A stretch of DNA of 21,317 nucleotides from Larix sibirica (GCA_004151065.3 NWUY0300107561.1:1-21317); one strand, 5' to 3'. Shown: positions 1-9,499, counted from the stretch's first letter. The notes: generated from the sequence alone by a model not told the origin. Program-made: numbers and translations.

Positions 1-1047
1 TTGATGCTCTCATGAAGACACTTCATGTAGTTGATGTGGGTCACACAAAAGGATACTATGGATGAAAGAGCCATATTTGGATGCTCAATAAGGTGGCCTT
101 AACTTATTCATGTCTTATCCACCAGTTTGGGAACTTCTGACCACATTTGGAGACCAAAACATCTCCTAAAAAACCCTCAAAATGGATTTTTTTGCCTATT
201 TTTACATCCACTCGCTTGTTGCACATGTCTCACCAACATGTGGTGCACACTTTGCCCCTTTCCCACCGTCGTGTGCCTTTAAAAAATCCAAAAAATATAA
301 AAAATCTCAAAATTTGGGTGGTTTGGGTGGTTTTTGGAACCTCCTCCTCGGTTACAAGTGCTCCCTCCTCAACCCAACCTTCTCCTTTTATTATAAAAGA
401 GAGGGAGATAGGCCATGAATATGAATTTTTAGCTCAAGTAATGTTATGCTGGAGAAATTTTCACTCCCTTCCCCTTTATTCGTGCCCTAGTGGCTATCAA
501 CCCCAATGCATTTGATCTGAGGTTGGGATTCATGGAGAAGAGAAGCAAGAGACTATGAATCAAAGGTTTTGTGAGGTGCTTGAATAGAAGGAATGTCATA
601 TTGAACTTGCTTCATTCATCAATCAAAAGAGTAGACATATTTCCATTTCCAAAGAGTTGTGTCTATGTTTATCTCAGATTTGATTGCTAATCGATGTTCA
701 TTAAATTAGTATTTATGCTCTATTTGAATGTCAGTTATTTATTTGTAGTCAAATATGTTTGAGGCAGGCTTTTGAAGTGGTTTTGCAAGTTATTTGATTA
801 GAGATCAAGTGAGAAGCTCAAGGATTCAAGGAAAAGGCTAGGATCAACCTTCAAAAATAAGGTACACATCCTTCTTATCCTTCAAACTTTTTGTTTATTT
901 TACTTGTCGCATAACCTTAGGTGTCTGTTTTTCAAACCCTAGTATGTTGGTGCCCTATTTCCTAACAACAGCCCCATGCGGTATGTTTTGATAGGCTGTT
1001 ATTTTGGCCTTGAGGCGTTAGCTCGTGGTGTTTGCATTGACAACACT
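1..1047. other. Unassigned AT-rich stretch with a TATA-like box
   Basis: I see no recognisable gene here. Overlapping open frames at 147-515 and 182-418 have low-complexity, Ser/Pro/Lys-rich translations with no domain I know, and I treat them as chance. A TATA-like sequence (ttattataaaagagaggg, about 388-405) is followed downstream by text resembling the end of a plant LTR and leader (aaccctag near 935-942, then ttggtgccctatttc near 948). This could be an LTR fragment of another retrotransposon, but no partner LTR is visible in the window, so I leave it unnamed. Confidence 0.3.
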
Positions 1048-1253
1048 ATTTTTTTTATAAAATGCATGTATTATCCTTTGTATATTAATAGAAAGTAGAA
1101 CTCTATCAAAAAGGAACTTTTGTGATAAGAACAATGCACCTTCGATATTTTTTTATTTTTTTATAAAATGCATGTATTATCCTTTGTGTATTAATAGAAA
1201 GTAGAACTCTATCAAAAAGGAACTTTTGTGATAAGAACAATGCACCTTCGATA
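1048..1253. repeat. Tandem duplication, 92-bp unit, two copies
   Basis: The 92-bp block at 1056-1147 (starting tataaaatgcatgta, ending caccttcgata) is repeated at 1162-1253. I count one mismatch (tttgtatatt versus tttgtgtatt). The copies are offset by 106 bp and separated by a short T-rich spacer, and each is preceded by a run of T. The near identity says the duplication is recent compared with the heavily mutated retroelements elsewhere in the window. No open frame spans it. Confidence 0.95.
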
Positions 1254-1811
1254 AATTCTGGAAAATAAAGGAAGGGAATGAATTAAAAAATGATCAACAT
1301 GAAACTTTTGGCATAGGATTGTTCATTGAATTTTGTGATAATATTTGCTAGCAATTTTCATAGATATGAAAATCTAGGCATGGGGAATTTTGAGCAACCC
1401 AATCGGGAGATACTACAATGCCTTTCTAAGAAGAAAAGTCATGCAAACTATATAAAGTATGATGAATTGATCTTAAGTTCATTTCAAGAAATTGTAGAAG
1501 TTAATCATAGGGGAAAACATTTTTTAAATCTTTGAGGGACTCACTTGAAAGGACATATATATATCTACTTTTCACTTACGATACAAAATATAATGGAAAG
1601 AACCCAATGACAACGTTCTTGTAGGCAAGTTCATGTAATTATATCTTGAGCCATGATTTTGAAAACTTATGAAAATTTATTTCACAAAAATGTACAACAA
1701 GAAGAAAAAAGAAGCTTGAAAGGAAATTTATAGATATACTTTCACAGTTCGCATGTTATATTTAGTGTATGTTATTATCGATTCATTCATACACTGACCT
1801 TGTACTTAATA
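1254..1811. other. Unassigned AT-rich stretch
   Basis: I recognise no gene here. A 69-codon open frame runs from 1326 to 1535 on the plus strand. Its translation is basic, with a Lys-rich middle (LSKKKSHANYIKYDE), and matches no family I know. Neither side shows a splice structure or coding continuation that I can follow. It may be chance, or a relic of an element too decayed to name. Confidence 0.3.
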
Positions 1812-1925
1812 AATTTTATAGGGAAATCTTAACAATAAAATATGAATAATTTGATTATATGAAAAAAAATTTATAGGGAAATCTTAGCAATAAAATATGA
1901 ATAATTTGATTATATGAAAAAAAAA
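1812..1925. repeat. Tandem duplication, 55-bp unit, two copies
   Basis: The block beginning tttatagggaaatctta at 1815 recurs at 1870, a period of 55 bp. Both copies run through aataaaatatgaataatttg and end in a run of A. The visible difference is aacaat versus agcaat. The A-rich ends suggest slippage or unequal exchange at the A-runs. Confidence 0.93.
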
Positions 1926-2378
1926 CTTTTTGGAATGTCCAAGATGGTATAAAGGGAGATGGTGAAGAGATATGTGCAATTGTGATGTAGTAAGTTCACC
2001 AACCCAATACCAAAGTGCAACAAAAGTATGTAATCAAATGACTAGTTTTATCAAATAAAAACTTATTGATTCAAAGAAATTAAACCTTATCATTGAAACA
2101 TCAAATCATGTTTTGTTTTTTTACAAATTCTTTAGAAATGATTGCATTTAAGACATAAGATTGAAGAACAAGGCAAAAAAAGGTTGATCACAAAATATGT
2201 GAAGACTATATGTGTTTTTTTGAACCTATGTATCCATGTATCAAATGTTTGTTCTTACCTTCATATATATATAATTGCAATCAATCACACATTCTTCATA
2301 GATTCTTAGGTTTGCATAGGAACCATTAGATAGACTTAATGACATTGGATTGGATAGAAGTTGCAACTATATGTTGCA
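1926..2378. other. Unassigned AT-rich stretch
   Basis: No coding frame, RNA gene or named repeat could be supported here on either strand. A short TA-rich tract (catatatatataatt) lies at about 2263-2277. Confidence 0.3.
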
Positions 2379-2438
2379 CTTACAATATATAAACAATGAA
2401 TTTGTAAACTTACAATATATAAACAATGAATTTGTAAA
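2379..2438. repeat. Tandem duplication, 30-bp unit, two perfect copies
   Basis: The 30-bp unit starting cttacaatatataaacaatg occupies 2379-2408 and is repeated at 2409-2438 with no mismatch that I can see. It is the third short tandem duplication within 1.4 kb, after those at 1056 and 1815. Confidence 0.95.
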
Positions 2439-2820
2439 CAAACATTTTATGTAATTTATATACATCGTTCAATTGTAACAATACATAACTTTTTACAACT
2501 AAACCTTATTATGTCGAAACATGGAAATAAAAAATAAAGATGAGCTAAATGGGTAATCGATTAACATGGGTACGAGAAAAGTCTTTGAAGCAATGTGTGA
2601 AACTCACGAAGCTTTGCATTATTTATATTAGTTATACAATAGTATAAAAAGACAAATTTATGATTAAAAACAAACAACTAAAATTTAGATATAAATGACT
2701 ATTTTTTTTGTCAAATAACTAATAGTGTTATATTGCCAATCACATATAACCCTACTAAATTTATGACTAAAAAAACTTTGTTATTTATTGGTTGTTTTAA
2801 TTTGTCAACTTGTAATGGAT
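2439..2820. other. Unassigned AT-rich stretch
   Basis: No gene or clear repeat is visible. Stop codons are dense in all frames. Confidence 0.3.
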
Positions 2821-3115
2821 TAGTAGTTTAATTAGACATTAATTGATGTAGTCATTGATTGACTTTAATTGGTAGTATATTTAGTCATTTTAATCATTAA
2901 TTGTTGTCAACTTCTTGTGTAGTTAATCATTTTTATTCACTAATTTTCGTTAATTAGTAGTATATTAAGTCATTTTAATCATTAATTGTTGTTAACTGCT
3001 AGTATATTTAATGATTTTTATTCACTAATATCCATCAATTAGTAGTATATTTAGTATTTTTAATCATTAATTGCCATAAACTGGTAGTATATTTAATATC
3101 AATGTAGTATATTGA
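2821..3115. repeat. Minisatellite, ~85-bp unit made of two ~42-bp half-units
   Basis: The phrase gtagtatatt followed by a ttttaatcattaattg-type segment recurs with its start at 2872, 2957 and 3042, a regular spacing of 85 bp. Each 85-bp unit also contains a diverged half-repeat (gtgtagttaatcatttttattcac near 2917; ctagtatatttaatgatttttattcac near 2998), so the array looks like a dimer of an older ~42-bp unit. A further half-unit begins at 3084 (gtagtatatttaatatc). The copies differ at several positions, so the array is older than the neighbouring tandem duplications. It has no coding potential. Confidence 0.8.
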
Positions 3116-3300
3116 TATATTGTTTATTAAAACTGCATAATCATTATATTTATTACTAGTTTAGTAGTTTCATATTCATTTATATGATATGAATAATTTA
3201 TTAAATACCATGAAATTGTGTAATGCAGTTATTGTACAATATTATCCAATATCAATGAAACATACTTATACTTACTGAAATTTAACAATGTATATGTACT
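3116..3300. other. Short AT-rich spacer
   Basis: No feature is visible between the minisatellite and the dispersed repeat. Confidence 0.3.
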
Positions 3301-3338
3301 AAACTTGAATTAAAACATAAAATCAAATAAAAACATAT
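3301..3338. repeat. Dispersed direct repeat, copy 1 (partner at 3462-3499)
   Basis: The segment starting aaacttgaattaaaacataa is found again at 3462-3499, 161 bp further on. About 37 of 38 bases match (caaataaaa versus caaattaaa). The sequence between the copies includes a TA microsatellite. It could be a remnant of a short LTR-like or excised element, but I see no matching termini. Confidence 0.85.
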
Positions 3339-3350
3339 GCACATGACCAA

Positions 3351-3372
3351 CATATATATATATATTATATAA
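3351..3372. repeat. TA microsatellite
   Basis: An alternating TA tract reads catatatatatatatattata across 3351-3370 and grades into AT-rich sequence. It is a simple sequence repeat. Confidence 0.85.
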
Positions 3373-3461
3373 TAAAAAAGTAGAATGTCACTGAGTTTCC
3401 AACTCAAATACACCACTAGATCATGATAAAAGATACATGATTCAACATATAACATTTAAGT

Positions 3462-3499
3462 AAACTTGAATTAAAACATAAAATCAAATTAAAACATAT
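3462..3499. repeat. Dispersed direct repeat, copy 2 (partner at 3301-3338)
   Basis: This is the second copy of the segment starting aaacttgaattaaaacataa, in the same orientation as the copy at 3301. Confidence 0.85.
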
Positions 3500-3879
3500 A
3501 ATGCATAGATGAACAAGAGCCACATGGTGGCATTGTCCCTACGAAAGAATCTAATACATATTTTTGCAATTATAGTAATAACTAAGTGGAAAGAATCATT
3601 TCTTTTTGAATTGAAAGAAATATCATTAACAAGTGGATTTATGAAACTTACCTACTACTTTGGTGGATTCGGTAAACTAAAAGTGTCCTTTAGAAAAATT
3701 CTCGGTCCAACTCCAAAGCTTTGGAAAAATGGAATAGATGCTTTCCTAATACTTAGCTCAAAATTTGTTTAACACTCTTTCTTACTTATTCACTATTCGT
3801 TAATAATCATTTTGAAAATGTTTTAGCTTAATGTTAATAATTTAACTTAAAGCTTGAATTCCAACAAAGATGTTTGATA
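3500..3879. other. Unassigned stretch with one 87-codon open frame
   Basis: A plus-strand frame at 3509-3772 could encode 87 residues, with a hydrophobic stretch near residues 15-25 (LIHIFAIIVI). It matches no family I recognise, and nothing around it suggests a gene, so I do not call it a CDS. Nothing else could be identified. Confidence 0.25.
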
Positions 3880-4700
3880 AGATACAAAATATTTGGAAAT
3901 AAATTCATGATTTCACACAAACAGTCATCAATGAGGATTTTTGGACGAAATTTACAATTCAAACTACTATGGTGAGGCAAGATTTAAAACTCGCCCACAT
4001 TAGCACTTTCCAAAAATGTTTCAAAAATTGGCTATGGGATTTTGGAATGATCCTTGCTATAAATCATGTGGCGAATTTTCCAAACATTATTTGCGACGAA
4101 TTGTTTGTACTCCTTTCGATGGACTCATGAATAAATGCCATAAATAAATTAACATTAAAGGATAGGTTTATAGTGTTTGTAGTGGGTCTCAAAGACTTAG
4201 ATGTGGTTAGTTTACAGGTTAGTTTACAAAACTCGCTCGCACGGATAGATTGAAGCTTTCTCCGATGGACCTTTGAAAATATGTCAATAATACTTTAATA
4301 AAAAGTTATACGTCATAAGAATTTGTGTTGACTTCAAAAAACTTGTTGTAGGAACTCTTTAGAACTCACACTCTGAATCTTCAAAAGGATTCCAGTGACA
4401 GTAACGTTTTGAGATGAGCTCAAAAAATTCACTATAGCACTTATTTTAAACTATGTTGCATTGCAAGTTGAAAAGATGTGCAACAACCTTATAACTCTTA
4501 AGGAAACCTCGAAAGACTTGCAACGAATTTATAAAATTTGATTGGGCTATTTTATAATTTGTGTTGATCACCTTCCTTAAATATGCCACAAATTTCAAGT
4601 AAAAGACTACATCCACCATGTGAATATTCCTTCCATCTCTTTTAGAAGGCTTCATCCATCTATTTTGTCTTTGTAAGGAAGGGTTATGTTACTCGTGACC
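3880..4700 (-). pseudogene. Possible decayed hAT-type transposase fragment (weak)
   Basis: Read on the minus strand, this stretch gives scattered protein-like patches. One is a 69-codon open frame at 4446-4655 (IHMVDVVFYLKFVAYLRKV). Another patch near 4030-4070 reads FAT-stop-FIA followed by KSHSQFL, which resembles the 'RFAT.FI' region of plant hAT transposases of the DUF659 type. Several stops and frame changes interrupt it. The resemblance comes from memory of the family pattern only; no catalytic residues or terminal inverted repeats could be identified. Chance is a real alternative. Confidence 0.2.
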
Positions 4701-4900
4701 TTTAAAATATACACATTTCCATTTCCTCTGCCCAATTTCACTCCATGGATAATAGAGAGTGAGTTTATCCATCCAATGCCTAAAGCAACACCTTCATTTT
4801 GACACCTTTTTGGAGTTTATCATGACATTTTTGCAAAAACAAAAAAAAGTACACATTATATTAAGGTTTGAAAAATGTTATAGTGGAAATTATATTCTAA
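4701..4900. other. Unassigned spacer
   Basis: No supported feature is visible. Confidence 0.25.
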
Positions 4901-5149
4901 TTAGCTTATTATTGGAATAAAATTATTGAACACACTCACTAAGTCAACATTCGAAATATCATTGCATAGCCCCAATGTTGATTGCATAGCATCGAGTGAT
5001 TCCCCCAATGTTGATTCCACAATGTCGAGTTCAATATCACTATGAATGTCATGCACATCGTCAAGTTCAACATCACTATGAATGTCATCATTTTGTGGTT
5101 CGACAACATTAATGACATGGACTTTTCGAGCCTTGATATTGCTCTGCAT
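4901..5149 (-). other. Open frame with acidic 11-12-residue repeats
   Basis: I do not recognise this gene. The 82-codon minus-strand frame carries internal repeats at the DNA level: cccaatgttgatt at 4971 and 5004 (33-bp period), and gtcgagttcaatatcactat at 5024 with its near copy at 5060 (36-bp period). Both periods are multiples of three, so the translation repeats too: DIHSDVELDDVH is followed by DIHSDIELDIVE, and STLGESLDAMQ by STLG. The product would be acidic, with no membrane segment. It could be an exon of a gene, a relic of a transposon ORF or a chance open frame over a minisatellite. No start context, splice site or homologue could be established. Confidence 0.35.
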
Positions 5150-5216
5150 GTGGTTTCATCGTGCGAAAAAATTTTGCTAGCAATATTGTTGAACAACATT
5201 TAAAAGTACACCAATT

Positions 5217-5280
5217 AACAAAACAAGAGTGTTAAGAGCATATAGAAAGATGCAAAAACAACATACATGAAGATATTATA
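5217..5280. repeat. Dispersed repeat, copy 1 (partner at 8283-8347)
   Basis: The 63-64-bp segment starting aacaaaacaagagtgttaag matches 8283-8347 in the same orientation, with about six differences and one single-base insertion. Similarity stops abruptly on the left of both copies. The copies are 3066 bp apart and flank the caulimovirid-like remnant. The right part of this copy runs into the 36-bp tandem repeat. Confidence 0.85.
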
Positions 5281-5337
5281 CAAAAATGCAAAAACAACAT
5301 ACATGAAGATATTATACAAAAATGCAAAAACAACATA
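5250..5337. repeat. Tandem repeat, 36-bp unit, about 2.4 copies
   Basis: The unit starting atgcaaaaacaacatacatg begins at 5250, 5286 and 5322. The first two copies are identical by eye and the third is partial (16 bases). On the minus strand it gives a 12-residue translated repeat (MLFLHFCIISSC), but the composition and the absence of family similarity argue against a real protein. Confidence 0.92.
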
Positions 5338-5555
5338 AGAGGAATAAGCCTTAAAAAGGTGTTGTCATAGATGGGAAGACAAATTCTATTGGTGATGTCC
5401 AACAATTCACATAAACAATGTCCTTTCACAACGGCTAGCTAACCCCATTCATCTCACTAGATTCCTGAAAATTTCAAACATTTGACATCAAACATTGGAG
5501 AACTATTTCATATGGCATGCAATTTAGGGGAGACCTTTACACGTTATAGTTTAAT
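5338..5555. other. Unassigned spacer
   Basis: Nothing recognisable lies between the tandem repeat and the caulimovirid-like segment. An open plus-strand frame begins at 5482, but its translation makes sense only as an out-of-frame reading of the reverse transcriptase that follows. Confidence 0.3.
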
Positions 5556-6160
5556 AAAGGAGAAAAAATTGTTGCGTACAAAATTGGAATGGATAAGCTT
5601 GTGTGTCAGTGAAATGAGATTGGAGAAAAGCAAATTGAAAAGGAGTTGCTTGATATCTTTCTTAGAGAACTCAATCCCCCCAAGTCTAATTCCAATGGCT
5701 TGTCGTGCCTTTTCACCTCCATAATGCTCCCAACTACTTTTAGCAATGTATGGACTCCATTTTCCTTCTCTTCTATGAATTTATTGTAGTTTATATAGAT
5801 GACAACTTGGTTTTTAGTCCTTCAAACCAAGAACATGATATCCACTTGCAAATTTCCCATGATTTAGTATACAATCATGGAATTGTTCACTCCAGAGATA
5901 AAATTCATGCTTACACAAAAGAAATCAATTTATTAGGTTTGGAAATCAGAAATGGAACTAACAAGACTTAGTCACAGGTGCTTATTCATGTAAACTAGTT
6001 TCCTGAGGTGATGCTTGATGTTAAATAGCTCCAATGATTTTTTGAATATGTTAATTATTTGGTTAATTTCCTAAAAGATCTAAGTAAACATAGGCATATC
6101 GTTAATACTCGACGCAAGAAAAATCTATAGCCTTGGACATAGCACCACATAAATGTGGTA
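5556..6160 (+). pseudogene. Endogenous caulimovirid reverse transcriptase, broken
   Basis: This is the RT part of a Caulimoviridae-type polyprotein, which copies pregenomic RNA into DNA. In the frame of the open stretch 5750-5971, upstream bases read WLVVPF then a NAP motif (about 5694-5725, the usual '.VMPFGL.NAP' region), interrupted by one stop. Next come YEFIVVYIDDNLVFS with the catalytic YIDD at 5792-5803, and NLLGLEI (the 'FLG' region). After a stop at 5969-5971, patches FPEVMLD, LQ-stop-FFEYVNYL, DLSKHRH and PWT (about 6000-6140) match the connection region that distinguishes caulimovirids from Ty3/gypsy. At least five in-frame stops are present and motifs upstream of WLVVPF are missing or scrambled, so it cannot encode an active enzyme. 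The family call is from recognised motif order, not a search. Confidence 0.75.
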
Positions 6161-6561
6161 AACGCAATTAAAGAATGTGTCAAAAGCACCCTACATTGAC
6201 AATCCCTTCAAATAACACTTCCATAGTCTGCATAGACACCTCACACTCCTATTAGAGATAAGTCCTCCTTGAGTAGTGTATTGATGGCACTGAAGCAATA
6301 TTTCATTATGTTAATGGCTCATTCAATAGTACCCAGCTCAAGTGCCATTTGACAAAAAAGGAAATACTAACAGTGGTTAAAGTTTCAAAATCTTTCATAA
6401 TTTATGTTTTTCCTATCAAGTTTAGTGTTAGGTATGACTATCATAATTTTAAAGCTTTTATGAAACAAAAAATAAATCCAACAATTTCCCAAGGCAATTA
6501 CACAAATGGAAATATAAGTTATTACAACAAGATTTCTCAAATGAACATATTGTTGGAATAA
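6161..6561 (+). pseudogene. Caulimovirid RNase H region, degraded
   Basis: This follows the RT remnant on the same strand. Sequence at 6161-6348 retains only faint patches with stops. The open frame 6349-6561 starts TKKEILTVVK, which fits the '(S).EKEIL.IV' helix of caulimovirid and LTR-element RNase H. It continues with a KFSVRYDYHNFKAFM patch, where the single Asp fits the third acidic residue of that domain ('RTD' or 'RVDCKSA'). The first acidic residue and the C-terminal 'LPDFLTR' region are not visible. RNase H normally removes RNA from the RNA-DNA hybrid during reverse transcription; this copy is not functional. Confidence 0.55.
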
Positions 6562-7345
6562 AAATGTATTGTTAATGATCTCACTAGATAACTTTCACAA
6601 AATTCTATGTGGCATGAAGAAGGAAGGAGGAATGCTTGCCCTCCTCCAACTAACTCGAATAAATTAAGGCTACTACTTTGAATCCCTCATGTATCCTAAA
6701 GTTATCCAAAACTATTATGAAAGCTTGTGCCAAATAATCTTCCAAACCACCCCTATCAACTACTATGGGATTGGATATTTCTATGAGAATCACTACTCTC
6801 ATAGGACTCGGATCGACCAACATGTGTACAAAATCAGAATATTTGACTCTGACATATTGCCACATCAAGTGGTTGATACTTTGCAGCAAAATAATCCACA
6901 TTGGATTATGGTTTGACAAAGACATCACTCCTCCTTGATATTGTCTCCTCCTAATCAAATAGAAGGACCAAAGCTCTATATCTGCCATCCACAAGTCTAT
7001 TGTAGGACTAACCAATCTAAATATAGAGGGATTTACAATTGCTTAAGATCCCTTTAGCACAATACAGTTATAGCCAGTTTCCACACTCATGACGCCACCA
7101 ACCAATGTGGCATATTCCCCGATATTTTCATTCACGCCATGAATATTTATTTTGACATGTTTGTTTATATCCAAACATGTTCATCGTACCAAGGAAAAGA
7201 TCCTAACTTGAAGACATATTTGATGATGTTTCCCTTTGGAACATCAATAAATCCAACGAGTCTTATCAGGGTCACAAAAAAAAGCATGGTGTATTACAAC
7301 ATCATATCATATATACTTATGAAGTATTATTTACTCCACTTGTGA
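6562..7345 (+). other. Unassigned sequence 3' of the caulimovirid remnant
   Basis: Two short plus-strand open frames (6689-6916 and 7139-7345) lie here. The first begins MYPKVIQNYYESLCQ and is rich in Tyr, His and Ile. Caulimovirid polyproteins can carry further sequence after RNase H, and the strand agrees, so this may be more of the same viral copy. I cannot name a domain. A 121-codon frame on the opposite strand (7015-6650) overlaps and looks like a shadow. Confidence 0.25.
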
Positions 7346-8282
7346 TAGTGGAAGTATTCATATGCTTACAATACAATGACACTTCACTGTAGCATTAGCT
7401 TGTTGGTTTAAGCTACATCCTTTGCTTGGTTTAAGAAGCAAGGAACATAACCTTATCTGGTATATCTCTCAAAGAACCTGGGCTTATGCAAATTATAGTA
7501 AGGAACCTAGTGGCTATACTTGCCTAAGAATGAATATCTACGTACAAATGTAGTTAACGTGGTGGAATGCTTGAGAATAGACATTAAATCATGAAAAATG
7601 GGAAAAATTCGACAAGCGTAAACTCATAAACTTGGACCTGAAAAAAATATAAAAAAAATCCAGAGCCTGAAAAACTCAAAAAAACATGGAAAAATCTTAA
7701 ATGGAACTTTCAAGAACATTGAAATTAAGTTAAGGAAAACTGATAATATGGAAAAAAGACCTGAAGGTAGACATCAAATTGGAAATTGACACTTGGAACT
7801 CGAATAGGAATAAGTATTCTATACACCCAATAATTTAGATAAGTAAAAATATTCCATGTACTCAAATCTGGGTTCTTTTTATATATGCCTTCATCCCTGC
7901 TATAAGAGGCTCGTAATGGTCAAAACTTGTGAAAGTAGAGTGAAGATAGGTATCAATATTGAATCGTTTGAATGAAAAGGATGCAAAACAATAAGTTACT
8001 TCCAAGTGTTTTTAGTTTTCTCATTGGATTAAAAAATCCAAATGTGGGTTTAAAGTGTGCATAATCTTCATGTGTTGTGATATCAATAAAGGAATCTTCT
8101 TAGGGATACATAAAGGCAATCTCCAGATACATGAAGGTAGCCTTATGCTTACTTTAAAGGGACAAAAATGAGATTTAATTAGGATCAGAAGTATACTCAA
8201 TGACTAAAATACTATAAGTTGGGCCGTACCCTACATCCCCTACAATCCCAATCAACAAGCTCCCATTAACTATGGCCCTTAC
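7346..8282. other. Unassigned AT-rich stretch
   Basis: No gene is visible. An A-rich tract with repeated 'cctgaaaaa' phrases (about 7636-7700) is the only texture. It may be a decayed poly-A region, but there is no recognisable element body next to it. Confidence 0.3.
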
Positions 8283-8347
8283 AACAAAACAAGATTGTTA
8301 AGAGCATATAAAAAGATGCAAAAAACGACATAGGTGAAGATATTATC
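8283..8347. repeat. Dispersed repeat, copy 2 (partner at 5217-5280)
   Basis: This starts aacaaaacaagattgttaag and matches the copy at 5217 over about 64 bp in direct orientation. Similarity ends on the left at the same base as in the other copy, and fades on the right after gatattat. Confidence 0.85.
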
Positions 8348-8999
8348 ATAACATATGGTGGATGTTTGGCACTCAACCAACATAAGAATATATCCAGCAC
8401 ATCACAAGCATCAATGGGCCTCACCTTAAAGTCAGTTCCACAATCAAATTTATATTATTAGCCATGAGGAATTCGAGCATGGAATATAAATATTACAAGC
8501 ATATATAAAAAAATGAAAAGGGAAAGAAATATGGGCCCAAGGTCTATAAACAAATCGACTTTAAGCATCTTATTTCATCTGAATCAGTGAATTCATGCTC
8601 ATTCCATGCAAAAGCAATGGGTTTAATGGAGGAGACCAACTGCAAAATTGCCTCTGTCAACTTGTATATGAAACTCATTGCATGTTAGTACCCATCTTTT
8701 GGGTTGTCAACATTTGAAGTGGTTCTTATTGGGATTCTTTGAAATTCGACAGATGGCAATGAAATCTTTGACAATTTAGATTTCAAATTGATCTTATTAT
8801 CTTTACTATAGTCTAATGTTTCCATATATTTGACAATCGCCTCCGCACCCAATTATCTATTATTGTTTTCCACCTAAAAGTCAATGCCAAGTTTCAACAT
8901 ACAGTCAATTTGATAAACAAATCAAAATAAATATCACAACGTAAATTCAAACAAAATCCATACACTAACTGGAAATTTGTCTTTTTTTCCTACAACCCG
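8348..8999. other. Unassigned stretch
   Basis: I see no gene, RNA or clear repeat here on either strand. It lies to the left of the presumed 3' LTR of the gypsy element and may be older flanking sequence. Confidence 0.3.
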
Positions 9000-9484
9000 C
9001 CTCGACCAAAATCATATGTAGCCTTCATATTATTTCTTGCTTTCTTGCCTCTGGTACTCTTTGCCAAAAATTCTTCGGAACGCATAGTTTCCTTCAAATC
9101 CTCCCACTATTTGGGAGATAGAGTGAAATCAGTCCTCTCTTTATATTTTCTTTAATTAAATGAAGAAGTTAGTGTTTTTTCTTTGAAATTCTCTTTTTTT
9201 TTAAATTTTATTCTTTAAATGCTTATATGAAATTTCATTCTCAAGCCATTTTCCTTTTTCTTATTCTTTGGTTACTTGAATTTCAAGTTCCTCCCCTCTA
9301 GAAATGTTGGCTCCTCTTTTCAACGGGATTGTTCATTAACAACTTGGGATTTAAAGAATAACATTAATCAAAATCACATCATTTACTTATCCATGATGTC
9401 TAAAGTTCACATAACCGAAATAAAATGTCCTTTTCCAACTTCCAAGGAATTTTTAATAAAGAGGTGGGACCTTGGGATTTTACA
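9000..9484 (-). repeat. Presumed 3' LTR of the Ty3/gypsy element (left boundary unknown)
   Basis: On the minus strand the sequence immediately after the polypurine tract starts TGTAAAATCCC, with the TG expected at the start of an LTR, so the LTR edge is at 9484. About 340 bases further along the minus strand a TATA-like box (aaaatataaagagagga, near 9137-9153) sits where an LTR promoter would be. The far end is not identified: no CA end or target duplication could be fixed, so 9000 is a guess. The sequence does not match the 5' LTR candidate at 15930-16147. Confidence 0.45.
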
Positions 9485-9499
9485 TCCCGCCCCCCTTAA
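9485..9499 (-). other. Polypurine tract (plus-strand DNA primer)
   Basis: The minus strand reads ttaaggggggcggga directly before the TG of the presumed 3' LTR. A G-rich purine run at this place primes second-strand DNA synthesis in LTR retrotransposons. It is interrupted by one C. Confidence 0.65.

Noticed and set aside
147-515. Two overlapping plus-strand open frames (122 and 78 codons) near the left edge.
   Set aside because: The translations are low in complexity and resemble no family. The two frames overlap each other, and nothing nearby suggests a promoter-exon structure beyond one TATA-like box.
940-985. A primer-binding-site-like sequence (ttggtgccctatttc) after aaccctag, suggesting an LTR end.
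   Set aside because: It does not match a tRNA 3' end that I can name, and no LTR partner or gag sequence follows.
6650-7015. A 121-codon minus-strand open frame.
   Set aside because: It lies opposite plus-strand sequence that continues the caulimovirid fragment, and its translation has no recognised motif. It is most likely a shadow.
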